DNA from: DASZIT01 sp036264255
GTDB lineage: Bacteria > Actinomycetota > Acidimicrobiia > Acidimicrobiales > RAAP-2
Length of the DNA stretch: 17,040 bases
NCBI GenBank assembly: GCA_036264255.1
Contig: DATARI010000069.1
Location: forward strand, 1 to 17,040
Reading direction: 5' to 3'
Below the pieces are notes generated by a model, which saw only the letters and a program-made list of their open reading frames with translations, had not been told where the DNA came from and searched no databases. Shown piece by piece: positions 1 through 6,899 of this stretch; positions within the stretch are counted from its first letter, which is position 1; every line of letters begins with the position of its first letter. The position numbers and the translations under genes are program-made.

Positions 1-1266
1 GGCCTGGATGATGGTCATCGACCCGTACTGAGTGGCCTGGCCGTCGAGCACCGGACCGACGTACATCACCACGTGGTCGATTCCGCTCCCGTCGAGGTCA
101 TAGAAGATCAGATCACCGGGCTCGAGCGAGGACAGGCTCACGTGGGGGAAGGAGGCGTACTGGTCGGCGGCGGAATGGTCCATGGACACCCCGGCGTGGG
201 CCCACGCCAGCATGGTGAGGCCGGAGCAATCGAGTCCGGCGCTGGTGGTACCACCCCATTGGTAGGGAACCCCGAGGTACTTCATGGCCCCGTGGACGGC
301 GGCCAGACCGGCGGCCTGGGGGGCACCGCCGCTGGACACCGTCGTGCCGCCTGCCGCCGGCCCGGCGGCGGAAGCTGACTGGTTCGCCTGGTTGGCGGAA
401 TTGGTGGCGGCGGTGGCCGCCGCGGAGCCGGCCCCCACCGAACTGGCCACCTGGGCCGCCTGTGATGCCTGGGCGGCGGCGGTCTGGGCCGCGCTCGGAG
501 TCTTGGCGGCCGCCGCCGCGGCGGCCGCCGCCGAAGCCTGAGCGGCCGCCTGCTGGGCAATCTGGGCGGCGAGGGTTCCCTGGACCTGGGTGAGGGTGGC
601 CTGGGACTGGCCGGCGAGCAAGGTGGCGGTCTGCTTGGTCTGGCTCTCCTGGGCGACCTGGCTGGATTCGGCCTGCTGCTCGGCGAGCAACGTGGCTTGG
701 GTCTTCTTCAGCAGTCTCTGACCGGTCTGGACCGCGGCCAGGTCGCGCTGCACACCGTCGGCAGCCACCTTCTCGTAGGTGTGGCGGGTCTCGTTGCTGT
801 CGCCGGGCACCGCGAACAGATTGGCGATCGGCCGGGAGGAAGCATCGGCAACGTAGGAGTTGATGGCGTCGGTGGCCAACCGGGCCCGGTCGGTCGCCAG
901 CTTGGCCTTGTAGGCATCCAGGGAGGCGGCGGTGGTCTGTAACGATGCCTGGGTGGCGGTGAGCCTGACCACCGCCTGGTTGTAGTTCTCGTCGGCCTGG
1001 TCGAGGGTCTTCTGCTGCTGGGCGATCTGGTTCTCGATCGTCGACAGCTGGGCCTGGGTGGCGCCGATTTGCGCCTGGCCCGGTGATTGGGTGGTCGTGG
1101 TGGTCGTTGACGCTGCTGAGGCAACCCCGGACGAGCCGAGGGAGGTCAGGGTTGCCGCCAACACGGTGACCGTGACCGTGGACGCGGCAATCATCGCCCG
1201 GCGCCGTTTACGGAACCTGCGCCGAGGTGGCGCGTGCTTCGTACCGGCCGATTGTCCGATACTCAC
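1..1266 (-). CDS. Secreted coiled-coil NlpC/P60 peptidoglycan endopeptidase (3' end cut by window edge)
   Basis: This is a predicted cell-wall hydrolase that cleaves peptide bonds in peptidoglycan stems. Translation from GTG 1266 gives an Arg/Lys-rich n-region (residues 15-23), a hydrophobic segment (about 25-50) and an Ala-X-Ala-like cleavage site, so it looks exported. A Gln/Ala/Thr-rich helical stretch (about 62-240) resembles the coiled-coil regulatory domain of RipA/CwlO-type enzymes. An Ala/Ser/Gln linker (about 240-320) follows and includes nine consecutive alanines (246-254). The NlpC/P60 domain starts near residue 322 (MKYLGVPYQWGG), with catalytic Cys347 in DCSGL and His398 in GIDHVVMYVG; the third catalytic residue and the C-terminus lie beyond position 1. 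An in-frame ATG at 1194 would cut off the charged n-region, so the GTG start is preferred. The gene is divergent from the esterase. It contains one rare TTA codon (940-942). Confidence 0.9.
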   Translation of the reverse strand, partial: MSIGQSAGTKHAPPRRRFRKRRRAMIAASTVTVTVLAATLTSLGSSGVASAASTTTTTTQSPGQAQIGATQAQLSTIENQIAQQQKTLDQADENYNQAVVRLTATQASLQTTAASLDAYKAKLATDRARLATDAINSYVADASSRPIANLFAVPGDSNETRHTYEKVAADGVQRDLAAVQTGQRLLKKTQATLLAEQQAESSQVAQESQTKQTATLLAGQSQATLTQVQGTLAAQIAQQAAAQASAAAAAAAAAKTPSAAQTAAAQASQAAQVASSVGAGSAAATAATNSANQANQSASAAGPAAGGTTVSSGGAPQAAGLAAVHGAMKYLGVPYQWGGTTSAGLDCSGLTMLAWAHAGVSMDHSAADQYASFPHVSLSSLEPGDLIFYDLDGSGIDHVVMYVGPVLDGQATQYGSMTIIQA

Positions 1267-1282
1267 ATCAGCCACTTGAGAA

Positions 1283-1311
1283 ACAGTAGTCCCCTGACTC
1301 CCAAGTTCCAA
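1283..1311 (-). promoter_or_regulatory. Candidate promoter of the NlpC/P60 gene
   Basis: On the minus strand, TTGGAA (1311-1306) and TACTGT (1288-1283) are separated by 17 nt, a sigma70-like arrangement. Transcription would start about 10 nt before the GTG at 1266. No clear Shine-Dalgarno sequence is seen in front of that GTG. Assigned by eye from consensus only. Confidence 0.35.
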
Positions 1312-1374
1312 GCAGCCCCTCACGGGCAGCCTGTAGGTTGCAGTGCAGGTCGCGAGCGGATTTTGGAGGAATTG

Positions 1375-2982
1375 ATGATGGACGGCATCGTCGAAGTCCG
1401 GAGTGGTCGGCTCCATGGGGTGGCGAGGAACGGCGTCTGGTCGTTCTCGGGCATCCCCTATGCCGCCCCGCCGGTGGGCCACCGCCGATGGCGACCTCCG
1501 GTCGAGCCCGAAGCCTGGATGGGGACCCGGGAGTGCGGTGCCTTCTCACCGAGCGCCCCCCAGCCACCGATGGTGGCGGGAATGTCCCTGGCCGGGGAGG
1601 TGGAGGAACACTCGGAGGACTGCCTGTATCTCAACGTGTGGACCCCGGGCCTCGATACCGGTCGGCGTCCGGTGATGGTCTGGATTCACGGTGGGGGATT
1701 CACCACCGGATCGGGTTCGAGCGGTCTCTACCGGGGCGGGATGCTGGCCCGGGACGAGGACGTGGTGGTGGTGACGATCAACTACCGGCTGGGTGCCCTC
1801 GGGTTCCTGGCCCACCCGTCCCTGGCCGACCCGGGTCAGACCTGGCTGGGAGGCGACCCGTGGGCGGGGTGCGGCAACTGGGGCCTGGCCGACCAGGTGG
1901 CCGCCTTGGCCTGGGTGCGGGACCACATCGCCTCGTTCGGAGGTGACCCGGGCAACGTCACCATCTTCGGGGAGTCGGCCGGAGGCATGAGCGTGTCGGC
2001 GTTGCTAGGGGTCCGAGAGGCTCGGGGGCTGTTCCATCGGGCGATCGTCGAAAGCGGTCCTCCCTACACCCATGGCGCCGAACAGGCCGGGGCCCGGGCG
2101 GAAGGATTGGCGGCACTACTGGGTGTACCGATGACCCGGGCCGGGATGGAGGGCGTGTCATCCGACCAACTGGTGGCCGGTGTGGCGGAACTGAGCAAGA
2201 CCGTGCAACTCGGGGACGGGCTGCCGTTGCCGTTGTTGCCGACGGTGGACGGAGGATTGTTGGTCGACCTTCCCGAACAGGAGGTGGCGGCGGGAGCGGT
2301 GCGGGATGTTCCCCTGATGATCGGGACCAACCGCGACGAGGCGGCCTTCTTCGCGGTCGGGGTTCCCCAGATCAACAACCTCGACGACGCCGGTCTGGTC
2401 CGCTGGGTGGAGAGGGCGACGCTGAGCCAAGACGACGCACCGGCGGTGATCGCCGCCTACCGGGACATTCGGACCGGTCGGGGGGAGTCGGCCCAGCCGC
2501 CCGACCTCTGGTCGGCCATCGCCAGCGACGTCATCTTCCGGCTGCCGTCGGTCCGGTTTGCCGACACCCATGCCGCAGCGGCGGCACCCGGCGTCGGAAC
2601 CTACGTGTACCTCTTCACCTGGGAGACCCCCGCCCTCGGAGGGATCTTGGGCTCGTGCCACGGACTGGAGATGCCGTTCGTCTTCGGGACCGTCCGGAAC
2701 CCGGCGGTGCAGCTGTTCTCGGGCGGGGGAGATCTTGCCTTCCGGCTGTCGGACGGGATGCGGGCTTCGTGGGCCGCCTTCGCCCGATCGGGGGTGCCGA
2801 CCAACGGCACCGTCGGGGAGTGGCCGGCCTGGGAGCCGGACCAGCGCCCAACCATGGTGTTCGGACCTTGGCCCCGCGCCGAGGGAATGTGGCACGAGGT
2901 CGCCGGTCCTCGCGACGGAGAACTGGAGGCGTTAGCGCCTGCCCTGGTGCCGGCGGTGGTACCGGCGGTGGCGGAGAGCTGA
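1375..2982 (+). CDS. Type-B carboxylesterase (para-nitrobenzyl esterase family)
   Basis: This is a serine hydrolase of the alpha/beta fold expected to hydrolyse carboxylic esters; the physiological substrate is unknown. The 535-aa protein has the type-B signature EDCLYLNVW (81-89), the oxyanion-hole motif HGGGF (105-109), the nucleophile elbow GESAGG with Ser201, the acidic residue in NRDE (Glu322) and the catalytic His429 in SCHGLEMPF. Length is typical for the family. The reading frame stays open further upstream, but the ATG pair at 1375/1378 is preceded by GGAGGA (1365-1370) and the homologous sequence begins there; 1378 has slightly better spacing. No signal peptide is evident, so it is probably cytoplasmic. 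A rare TTA leucine codon sits at 2932-2934, about 160 bp before a tRNA gene with the matching anticodon. Confidence 0.93.
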   Translation: MMDGIVEVRSGRLHGVARNGVWSFSGIPYAAPPVGHRRWRPPVEPEAWMGTRECGAFSPSAPQPPMVAGMSLAGEVEEHSEDCLYLNVWTPGLDTGRRPVMVWIHGGGFTTGSGSSGLYRGGMLARDEDVVVVTINYRLGALGFLAHPSLADPGQTWLGGDPWAGCGNWGLADQVAALAWVRDHIASFGGDPGNVTIFGESAGGMSVSALLGVREARGLFHRAIVESGPPYTHGAEQAGARAEGLAALLGVPMTRAGMEGVSSDQLVAGVAELSKTVQLGDGLPLPLLPTVDGGLLVDLPEQEVAAGAVRDVPLMIGTNRDEAAFFAVGVPQINNLDDAGLVRWVERATLSQDDAPAVIAAYRDIRTGRGESAQPPDLWSAIASDVIFRLPSVRFADTHAAAAAPGVGTYVYLFTWETPALGGILGSCHGLEMPFVFGTVRNPAVQLFSGGGDLAFRLSDGMRASWAAFARSGVPTNGTVGEWPAWEPDQRPTMVFGPWPRAEGMWHEVAGPRDGELEALAPALVPAVVPAVAES

Positions 2983-3092
2983 ATCTCTCCGAAGACCACT
3001 GGCAGGCTCAGTGCGAACCGGGATCCGGTTCCCGAGCCCCGTTAGAGTGCTGCCGGCAAGGGGGGGTGTCCATCTGACCCCCATCGCCACCC

Positions 3093-3166
3093 GGGGACGT
3101 AGCCCAACAGGTAGAGGCAGGGCGCTTAAACCGCCTCCAGTGAGGGTTCGAATCCCTCCGTCCCCA
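3093..3166 (+). tRNA. tRNA with anticodon UAA (nominally Leu), short variable loop
   Basis: A full cloverleaf can be folded. The acceptor stem is GGGGACG (3093-3099) with CGTCCCC (3159-3165) and discriminator A3166. The D-arm has a 3-bp stem (3102-3104 with 3116-3118) and GG in the loop. The anticodon stem is 3120-3124 with 3132-3136 and has one G-U pair. The anticodon loop CTTAAAC carries TAA at 3127-3129. The T-stem GAGGG/CCCTC encloses TTCGAAT. By decoding it is a leucine tRNA reading UUA. However, the variable region is only CCAGT, whereas bacterial leucine tRNAs normally have a long variable arm, so the charging identity is uncertain. The 3' CCA is not clearly encoded (CCCA follows the discriminator). 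A TAGAGT element (3043-3048) upstream could be its -10 box, with no convincing -35. Confidence 0.85.
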
Positions 3167-3186
3167 CCCACTGTGGTTGACCCCCT

Positions 3187-3201
3187 CCGGTGGACCACCG
3201 G
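3187..3201 (+). terminator. Short hairpin just after the tRNA gene
   Basis: CCGGTG-GAC-CACCGG is a perfect 6-bp stem with a 3-nt loop, 20 nt after the tRNA. No T-tract follows (GTAAGACAA), so an intrinsic terminator is only possible. Positions 3202-3384 otherwise hold no recognisable gene. Confidence 0.3.
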
Positions 3202-3384
3202 GTAAGACAAAGTGGCGAGCTGGAGGTGGTTGAGCGAAGATCCTCGGAGTCGTTCGTCGACCTCGTCGAAACTAGCGGACCCGCTTCTCGGGTACTACGT
3301 TCTCCCTGGCGACGCAGAGTTCGCGGCAACCTTCGGGTGAACGTTGCTTAGGTCCAGCTTCGGTGATCGTAAGGGAGAAGAGCG

Positions 3385-4674
3385 ATGCGTCGGTTCCTAC
3401 CGCTTGTGGCGGTGCTCGCCATTGTCTTGGCGGCGTGCTCGTCGGGTTCAACCTCAACCACCGCTACGACCGGAGCCTCCAGCGTCAGCGCGGCCCTCAA
3501 GGGTATCAGCGTGCCGAGCAATTTGACCGCCTTGGTTGTCACACCGGTCGAACCGGGAACGTTCCCGTTCCTCGAGACCGACGGCAAGTACCACGTCGCC
3601 TACGACCTGATCATCGCCAACGCCTCCAATCAGCCGGCAACTCTCAACCAGCTCGACGTCGTCGATGCCAAGGACCCGACGAAGGTGGTTGCCTCATACT
3701 CGGGCAAGCAGCTGGTCGACCCGACCTGTCCCTTTGGTGACTGCAACCGCCTGCGCGAAGTAACCGGCCAGCCAGTCACGGACACCGTGATCCCTCCGGG
3801 GCAGAGCCGTGCCCTCTACGTCGACTACACCTTCGATTCCCTCGCCGCGGCTCCCAAGGCCGTGTTGCACCACATCTACGGGACCGGCCGGAACACCCTG
3901 AGTGCCACCCCCGGGCCCCTCGACTACCTCACCACGCCCTTCGACATCTCCGACGGCCAGCCCCGGGTCATCAGCCCACCGGTGAAGGGCACCAACTGGG
4001 TGGCATTGAACGGGTGCTGCGAGCCGGGGTTCCCCCACCGCGACGCCCTCCTCCCCGCCGGGGGAAAGATCGGAAACAGCCAGATATTTGCCATCGACTT
4101 CAAGCGGACGAACGACCAGGGCGCCTTCTACACCGGCGATAAGAACCAGAATTCGAGCTATGTCGACTACGGATCGCCGGTCTACGCCGTCGCCGATGGG
4201 ACCGTCGTCGGCATCCTCGACGGCGTCGACGCCAACGCGCCGGGTATCCAGCCGATACAGATCCCGGCCGAGGCGGCGAAGCTGAAGATTCAGAACGCCG
4301 ACGGGAACCATGTCGTCCTCGACCTCGGCGGCGGCGTCTATGCCATGTACGCCCACTTCCAGAAGGGTTCCATCAAGGTCAAGCTGGGCGAGAAGGTGGA
4401 GAAGGGCCAGGAGATCGCACTCCTCGGCAACACCGGCAACGCCAACGTATCGCACCTTCACTTCCAGCTCATGGACAGCGCTAACTTCGTCACCGCCAAC
4501 CCGTTGCCCTACGTATTCGACAACTTCGTGTACCGAGGTCAGGTGCCGCTGCAAGAGATCCTCAACGCCGACGACTTCGTGTCCGGCACCTTCTTTCAGA
4601 CACGGCTCCAGACCGGACAACCTCGGAAGGACCAACTTCCCCAGAGCCTCGCCATCATCGACTTCCCCGGCTAA
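3385..4674 (+). CDS. M23-family peptidase lipoprotein
   Basis: This is a predicted extracytoplasmic zinc metallopeptidase of the lysostaphin/LytM type, which cleaves peptidoglycan cross-bridges or a wall-linked substrate. The 429-aa protein starts with a lipoprotein signal peptide whose lipobox LAAC places the lipidated cysteine at residue 18, followed by a Ser/Thr-rich tether. Residues about 45-195 form an Ig-like or beta-rich domain of unknown role, with a CPFGDC cysteine pair (115, 120). The M23 domain covers about 200-400: zinc-ligand candidates are His218, Asp238 and the HLH pair (357, 359), with YAHFQKGS around 324 and the LGNTGN turn at 347-352. All key residues are present, so it looks active rather than a degenerate LytM factor. 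The start is backed by the purine-rich AAGGGAGAAGAG just upstream. It is the second wall hydrolase in this stretch. Confidence 0.9.
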   Translation: MRRFLPLVAVLAIVLAACSSGSTSTTATTGASSVSAALKGISVPSNLTALVVTPVEPGTFPFLETDGKYHVAYDLIIANASNQPATLNQLDVVDAKDPTKVVASYSGKQLVDPTCPFGDCNRLREVTGQPVTDTVIPPGQSRALYVDYTFDSLAAAPKAVLHHIYGTGRNTLSATPGPLDYLTTPFDISDGQPRVISPPVKGTNWVALNGCCEPGFPHRDALLPAGGKIGNSQIFAIDFKRTNDQGAFYTGDKNQNSSYVDYGSPVYAVADGTVVGILDGVDANAPGIQPIQIPAEAAKLKIQNADGNHVVLDLGGGVYAMYAHFQKGSIKVKLGEKVEKGQEIALLGNTGNANVSHLHFQLMDSANFVTANPLPYVFDNFVYRGQVPLQEILNADDFVSGTFFQTRLQTGQPRKDQLPQSLAIIDFPG

Positions 4675-4675
4675 A

Positions 4676-4735
4676 CCGTGGCTCTGCGACCAGGTAAGAA
4701 TGTTTCGAGGATCATGGGCTAGCCCCTAGCCACGG
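4676..4735 (+). terminator. Nested inverted repeats after the M23 gene
   Basis: Two mutually exclusive perfect inverted repeats follow the stop codon. One is an 8-bp pair CCGTGGCT (4676-4683) with AGCCACGG (4728-4735). The other is a tight hairpin GGCTAG-CCC-CTAGCC (4717-4731) that shares the right arm. There is no T-tract. A termination role is an inference from position. Confidence 0.4.
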
Positions 4736-4736
4736 A

Positions 4737-4748
4737 CCGCGGCCGCGG
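4737..4748. repeat. 12-bp perfect palindrome CCGCGGCCGCGG
   Basis: A GC-only self-complementary 12-mer lies directly after the inverted repeats that end the M23 gene. It may be part of the same termination structure or simply chance in GC-rich DNA. Confidence 0.3.
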
Positions 4749-4797
4749 GGTGCTTCGAGTCGGCTTGATGCCCATGCGACACCGTCGCCGACCCGAA

Positions 4798-4811
4798 TGT
4801 CAATATTGACA
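4798..4811. promoter_or_regulatory. Palindromic operator TGTCAATATTGACA over the DUF2834 gene promoter
   Basis: This 14-bp sequence is a perfect palindrome. Its right half contains a consensus plus-strand -35 box TTGACA (4806-4811), with a weak -10 candidate GAACCT (4829-4834) 17 nt on. It differs only at the two central positions from the palindrome at 6894-6907. A dimeric repressor bound here would block the -35 box; the TetR protein encoded nearby is the obvious candidate, by inference. Confidence 0.6.
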
Positions 4812-4859
4812 ATTGGGAGCCGTCGTGCGAACCTGCCCGGAAATGTTCGGGGGAGGACG

Positions 4860-5336
4860 ATGACTGCTTCACTGGTCGGCTACGGGGTGCTCGGAGTGGT
4901 GAGCACCGCATTCGCATGTTGGGCCAATCGCCGGCTCTTCACCGGTCGACAGGCGGGAAGGGTCTCGCTGCTGGAGGGCCTGTTCTACCTGTTCGGCCTG
5001 GTGTCGCTCGGCCTCGGCTGGTACTTCAACATCCGGTACACCCACGCCGACCCCCACGCCAGTTACGTCAACTACACCAAGGCGCTGTTTTCGAACTGGG
5101 CCTCGGACTCGGCGGCGCAGGACTACATCATGGTCAATCTGGTCCTTCTCCCGCTGTGGACGATCGTCGACGGAAGGCGACGGAGCCTACGGGTGCCGTG
5201 GATCTTCTTCGTCATGAGCCTGTTCACCAGCCTGGCCTTCTCCATGGCCGTCTACCTGGCGTTCGTGGAGCGGCAGATCCGTTACAACCGGGAGGGATCC
5301 GACCGCGAGGAACCGGCGGTGTCGAGCACCTCGTAG
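4860..5336 (+). CDS. DUF2834-type small integral membrane protein
   Basis: A 158-aa membrane protein of unknown function. Four hydrophobic segments are visible: about 3-22, 38-58, 88-104 and 111-136. The pattern near residues 79-113 (NWASD, then a transmembrane segment ending in VDGRRRSLR) matches what I know of the DUF2834 family, where an acidic residue and an EGRR-like motif sit between the last two helices; the family call is from memory of the pattern. The start at ATG 4860 is supported by GGGGGAGG just upstream and by the promoter-like palindrome at 4798-4811, which rules out an in-frame ATG at 4797. Its last 55 bp overlap the convergent FAD oxidoreductase gene. The shared operator type links it to the TetR/oxidoreductase pair. 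Confidence 0.8.
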   Translation: MTASLVGYGVLGVVSTAFACWANRRLFTGRQAGRVSLLEGLFYLFGLVSLGLGWYFNIRYTHADPHASYVNYTKALFSNWASDSAAQDYIMVNLVLLPLWTIVDGRRRSLRVPWIFFVMSLFTSLAFSMAVYLAFVERQIRYNREGSDREEPAVSSTS

Positions 5337-6862
5337 CCGCAGTTGTAGCCGGGGATGAACGTGACGCCCGGGCCGCCATGGCAGCCGGCGCCACACAGGT
5401 AGAGCCCTTCGACCGGGATCGGATTGTCGGGCCAGCCTCTGGGGCCGGGCCGAAAGGGCCCCATGAACTCGGGCTGGAGGAGGCCGTGGGTGAAGTCGCC
5501 GCCGGTACAGCCGAACATCAACTCGTAGGTGTAGGCCGGGTAGTTGAACTGCCGATCGATGAGGTCGGGGAAGTTGGGCGCTACCGCGGTGATCATTTCC
5601 ACCAGGCGAGCGGCCATCTCGTCGCGCAGTCGGGCGCGCTCAGCGTGGGTGGCGCCGATCGGGAAGTAGAAGGCGAAGCCGCTGGCGGCATGCTTGCCGG
5701 CCGGCGCCATCCCCGGTTCAGTGAGCGTCGGGATCTGCAGGTTGAAAGACGGTGACGCCGGCACCTCGCCGCGGAGGCAGCCCTCGTAGTCGAGTTGCAT
5801 CTGCTGGGCGGTGCCGAAGAAGGTGACGTTCCGGCGGAGATCAGACTGGTTGAGCCCCTCGTTGGGTCCGATGAATTCCGGCAGCCCGTTGAGGGCGAAG
5901 TGGATCTGGAAGTAGGCGGCCCGATGGTCGATGGCGTCGACTCGTTGGACGAATGCGTCCGGGAGGTCGGCGCGATCGAGGAGGGTGAAGGTGGCGGTCG
6001 GGTCCAGGTTCGATACCACGACCGGCGCGGTCACCACCTCTCCATCCCCCAGCATCACCCCCTTGGCCGTTCCTCCGTTGGTCAGGATCTTCGAGACCTT
6101 GACATGCCGACGAAGCTCGCCCCCGTGGTGCTCGAATTGGATCCGGAGGTGGTCGGACATGGCCCCGATGCCGCCTTTGACCTTTGACATCGTGGCTTCC
6201 CCGGGGGAGGCGAGAGCAAAGGCCAGGCAGAGGGCGCTGCCCGGGGTATAGGGGCCCCGATAGGTGGAGTTGACGGCCAGGAAGCTCAGCATGCTGCGGA
6301 CGGGTGCGTGTTGCACGGGGTCGGGCAGATAGCGGTCGATGACGTCCATCACACTGCCGAACATGGCGGTGCGGATCGCCTCCCGCTCCTGCTCGTTGGC
6401 GGCGCAGGCCCACATTTCATCCAGGGACTTCGGGGGCTTGCGCACGTCGAACCGCCCGATGGCCCGGGCCGGGGCTTCGGCCCAGGCCGCAACCTCCGCC
6501 ATTCCCATAACCGCATCCAACCCGAGCGTCTCGTTGAGATGGTCGAGGAGCCGGGTGGGATCGGTGTAGAGCAGGATGGGTGCCTTGCCCCCGGGCTGGA
6601 TGCTCGCTGACTGGACTTCGGGTTCGTAGATCGGGCAGGCGTCAAAGCCCAAGTCGTCGTAGATCTCATTGGGGATGGGGAACTGGATCGAGCCGGCCAG
6701 TTCGAAGTGGTAGTCCTTCACCAACTCGGTGGTGGAGGCCATCCCGCCGATGAAGTGGTTCTTCTCGAGGCACAGGACCCGCATGCCGCCTCGTGCCATG
6801 ACGACCGCGGCGGTGAGGCCATTGTGGCCGGCACCGATGACGATGGCGTCGTAGTCCGGCAT
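5282..6862 (-). CDS. CrtI/PYROXD2-like FAD-dependent oxidoreductase (phytoene desaturase superfamily)
   Basis: This 526-aa flavoprotein is likely to oxidise or desaturate a hydrophobic substrate. The N-terminus carries the Rossmann motif IGAGHNG (9-15) followed by the ribose-binding acid in CLEKNHFIGG (Glu33). The C-terminus has the second FAD-contact motif LCGAGCHGGPG (489-499) with PGYNCGYEVL behind it. This arrangement fits phytoene-desaturase-related proteins of the PYROXD2 type; no carotenoid genes are nearby, so a pigment role is not supported. A TTG at 6871 also opens the frame, but ATG 6862 is chosen because a promoter (TTGACA 6899-6894, TAGGTT 6875-6870) would start transcription at about that ATG, giving a leaderless message. 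It lies 28 bp downstream of the TetR gene on the same strand and overlaps the DUF2834 gene tail to tail. Confidence 0.9.
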   Translation of the reverse strand: MPDYDAIVIGAGHNGLTAAVVMARGGMRVLCLEKNHFIGGMASTTELVKDYHFELAGSIQFPIPNEIYDDLGFDACPIYEPEVQSASIQPGGKAPILLYTDPTRLLDHLNETLGLDAVMGMAEVAAWAEAPARAIGRFDVRKPPKSLDEMWACAANEQEREAIRTAMFGSVMDVIDRYLPDPVQHAPVRSMLSFLAVNSTYRGPYTPGSALCLAFALASPGEATMSKVKGGIGAMSDHLRIQFEHHGGELRRHVKVSKILTNGGTAKGVMLGDGEVVTAPVVVSNLDPTATFTLLDRADLPDAFVQRVDAIDHRAAYFQIHFALNGLPEFIGPNEGLNQSDLRRNVTFFGTAQQMQLDYEGCLRGEVPASPSFNLQIPTLTEPGMAPAGKHAASGFAFYFPIGATHAERARLRDEMAARLVEMITAVAPNFPDLIDRQFNYPAYTYELMFGCTGGDFTHGLLQPEFMGPFRPGPRGWPDNPIPVEGLYLCGAGCHGGPGVTFIPGYNCGYEVLDTAGSSRSDPSRL

Positions 6863-6869
6863 TGTCGGC

Positions 6870-6899
6870 AACCTATCCAGGAGGTCCCGCTTATGTCAA
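6870..6899 (-). promoter_or_regulatory. Promoter of the FAD oxidoreductase gene
   Basis: On the minus strand, consensus TTGACA (6899-6894) and TAGGTT (6875-6870) are 18 nt apart. The start codon ATG (6862) begins 7 nt after the -10 box, so the transcript is probably leaderless or nearly so. The -35 box is one half of the palindrome at 6894-6907. Confidence 0.5.

Noticed and set aside
481..545. GCC/GCG-rich run as a possible structural repeat
   Set aside because: It is in frame inside the NlpC/P60 gene and encodes the polyalanine part of the linker, so coding composition explains it.
1234..1374. Upstream extension of the esterase frame to ATG 1234
   Set aside because: The extra 47 residues overlap the NlpC/P60 start region, do not look like a signal peptide, and a good GGAGGA site precedes the ATG pair at 1375/1378.
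3167..3384. Region after the tRNA considered as an integration (att) site or mobile element
   Set aside because: No integrase gene and no second copy of the tRNA 3' end were found in the window.
3694..4635. Open 313-codon minus-strand frame opposite the M23 peptidase gene
   Set aside because: It has no recognisable domain and lies wholly inside a well-supported gene; the Val/Gly/Glu-rich composition is that of an antisense shadow.
5282..6862. Phytoene desaturase of a carotenoid pathway
   Set aside because: Only the general CrtI/PYROXD2 architecture is present; no crtB, crtE or other carotenoid genes are nearby, so the specific name is not supported.
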